Of a stretch of 15,383 nucleotides of DNA, positions 14,768 through 15,383 are shown one piece after another; the first letter of the stretch is position 1, and each line of letters begins with the position of its first letter. The position numbers were made by a program, and so were the translations under genes. The DNA comes from DASYYE01 sp035946955 (GTDB lineage Bacteria > Actinomycetota > Actinomycetes > Streptosporangiales > Streptosporangiaceae). The DNA is taken from assembly GCA_035946955.1 (NCBI GenBank), contig DASYYE010000466.1, positions 1 to 15,383 on the forward strand, given 5' to 3'. The notes under the pieces are model-generated. The model worked only from the letters and a program-made list of their open reading frames with translations, was not told the origin of the DNA and did not search any database.

Positions 14768-15383
14768 TCATGTCTGCGCGGGTTCGCCCTCCTCGCCGGG
14801 GACGACGGTTCCGACAAGGCCGCGGCGCCTGCTCCGCTCGCCGATTGCCCAGAAGATGATTCCCGTAGCGATCATGACGCCGAGGGCGCCGAGGGTGACC
14901 GACTCGAAGAAGGTCCGGGAGACCCCCCAGCTCGCCTGCACCGAGTAGGACTGGCCGAACAAGGAGTTGATGGCCCCCGGCCACAGCAGTGTGACGGCGG
15001 TGACCACCACGAAGGCCTCGCTGATGATGGCCGCGACCCAGGCGCCGGCCATTCCTCCCGGCACGCGGTAGGGGCGGTGGACGTCCGGGTGCTTGCGGCG
15101 GAGCGCCACCAGGGCGGGGAAGATGAACACGTAGCTCACCGAGGTGGTGGAGATGACCAGCGCGATCATGATGGAGAAGAAATGCGCGAGGCTTCCCTTG
15201 GTGATGAGAAACACGAAGAACACGAAGGCCGAGCCGATGATCCCCGACATGAGGTTGACCGCGACAGGGGTGCCGACGCGTGCGAACCGGCCCATCCACG
15301 CGGGCGCGGCGCCGTCCAGCGCGGCGATGGCCTGGGTCCGGTCCGCACCCTCGAGCCAGACCGCTCCGCTGCCCAGCAGCGTC
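14768..15383 (-). CDS. APC-family amino-acid permease, C-terminal part (partial)
   Basis: The frame is open to the right edge, giving 204 C-terminal residues before TGA at 14768-14770. It starts with WLEGADRTQAIAALDGAAP and the sequence FARVGTPVAVNLMSGIIG, the cytoplasmic loop and following helix typical of APC-superfamily permeases (helices 8-9 region), then helices with SAFVFFVFLIT, FFSIMIALVISTTSVSYVFIF, a cytoplasmic RRKHPDVHRPYRVPGG loop, and further helices (AAIISEAFVVVTAVTLLW; TLGALGVMIATGIIFW), ending in a basic-acidic tail. These proteins import or exchange amino acids or amines across the inner membrane; substrate cannot be told from this part. The internal ATG at 15295 is not the start. 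Confidence 0.85.
   Translation of the reverse strand, partial: TLLGSGAVWLEGADRTQAIAALDGAAPAWMGRFARVGTPVAVNLMSGIIGSAFVFFVFLITKGSLAHFFSIMIALVISTTSVSYVFIFPALVALRRKHPDVHRPYRVPGGMAGAWVAAIISEAFVVVTAVTLLWPGAINSLFGQSYSVQASWGVSRTFFESVTLGALGVMIATGIIFWAIGERSRRRGLVGTVVPGEEGEPAQT

Noticed and set aside
1..15383. CRISPR array, insertion sequence or replication origin
   Set aside because: I saw no regularly spaced repeats, transposase-like frames or iteron clusters anywhere in the window.

Overview
The window is GC-rich throughout, with strong G/C preference at third codon positions, spaced Shine-Dalgarno sites and typical actinobacterial families: an NB-ARC/SARP-type regulator, an MMPL transporter, a long ICL2-type isocitrate lyase and a HelD/HelR-type RNA polymerase recycling ATPase. 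It is chromosomal DNA of an actinomycete. I cannot place it below that level.

Layout. 1-171: C-terminal end of a probable NAD kinase. 181-1512 (minus): a DUF4242-type small protein followed by a regulator that has decayed into a chimera, an NB-ARC ATPase module joined out of frame to the N-terminus of a SARP winged-helix domain. 1909-4060 (plus): an MMPL/RND-type transporter with a one-base insertion near its 3' end, followed by a good intrinsic terminator. 4311-6659 (minus): a 782-residue isocitrate lyase of the large class with a C-terminal extension. 7052-9328 (plus): a SpoU/TrmH RNA 2'-O-methyltransferase, a HAD-family protein and a four-helix membrane protein; the last two are closely coupled. 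9444-9487 (minus): a degenerate tRNA-Pro(GGG) 3' half without a 5' half, the form expected of an attachment-site scar. 9554-10480 (plus): acetamidase/formamidase. 10570-10926 (minus): an MmcQ/YjbR-family protein. 11248-13524 (plus): HelR/HelD-type ATPase. 13721-14446 (minus): an exported protein with a Gly/Ser/Thr-rich tail. 14768-15383 (minus): the C-terminal part of an APC-family permease that runs off the window.

The most interesting signals are in two leaders. The rRNA-methyltransferase-like gene has its AGGAGG ribosome-binding site inside a hairpin, and a possible six-codon leader frame ends three bases before that hairpin. The helR-like gene has an AT-rich leader with a three-codon ATG frame, an intrinsic-terminator-like hairpin with a U-rich tail, and a competing upstream pairing. 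Nothing lies just upstream on that strand for such a terminator to end. Both look like ribosome-sensing attenuators in front of genes whose families include antibiotic-protection factors (ribosome methylation; rescue of RNA polymerase from rifamycins). This is inference from layout and needs RNA-level testing.

The genes do not form one pathway. The window looks like a mosaic, with a decayed regulator on the left, central metabolism in the middle and a possible integration scar at about 9.45 kb.
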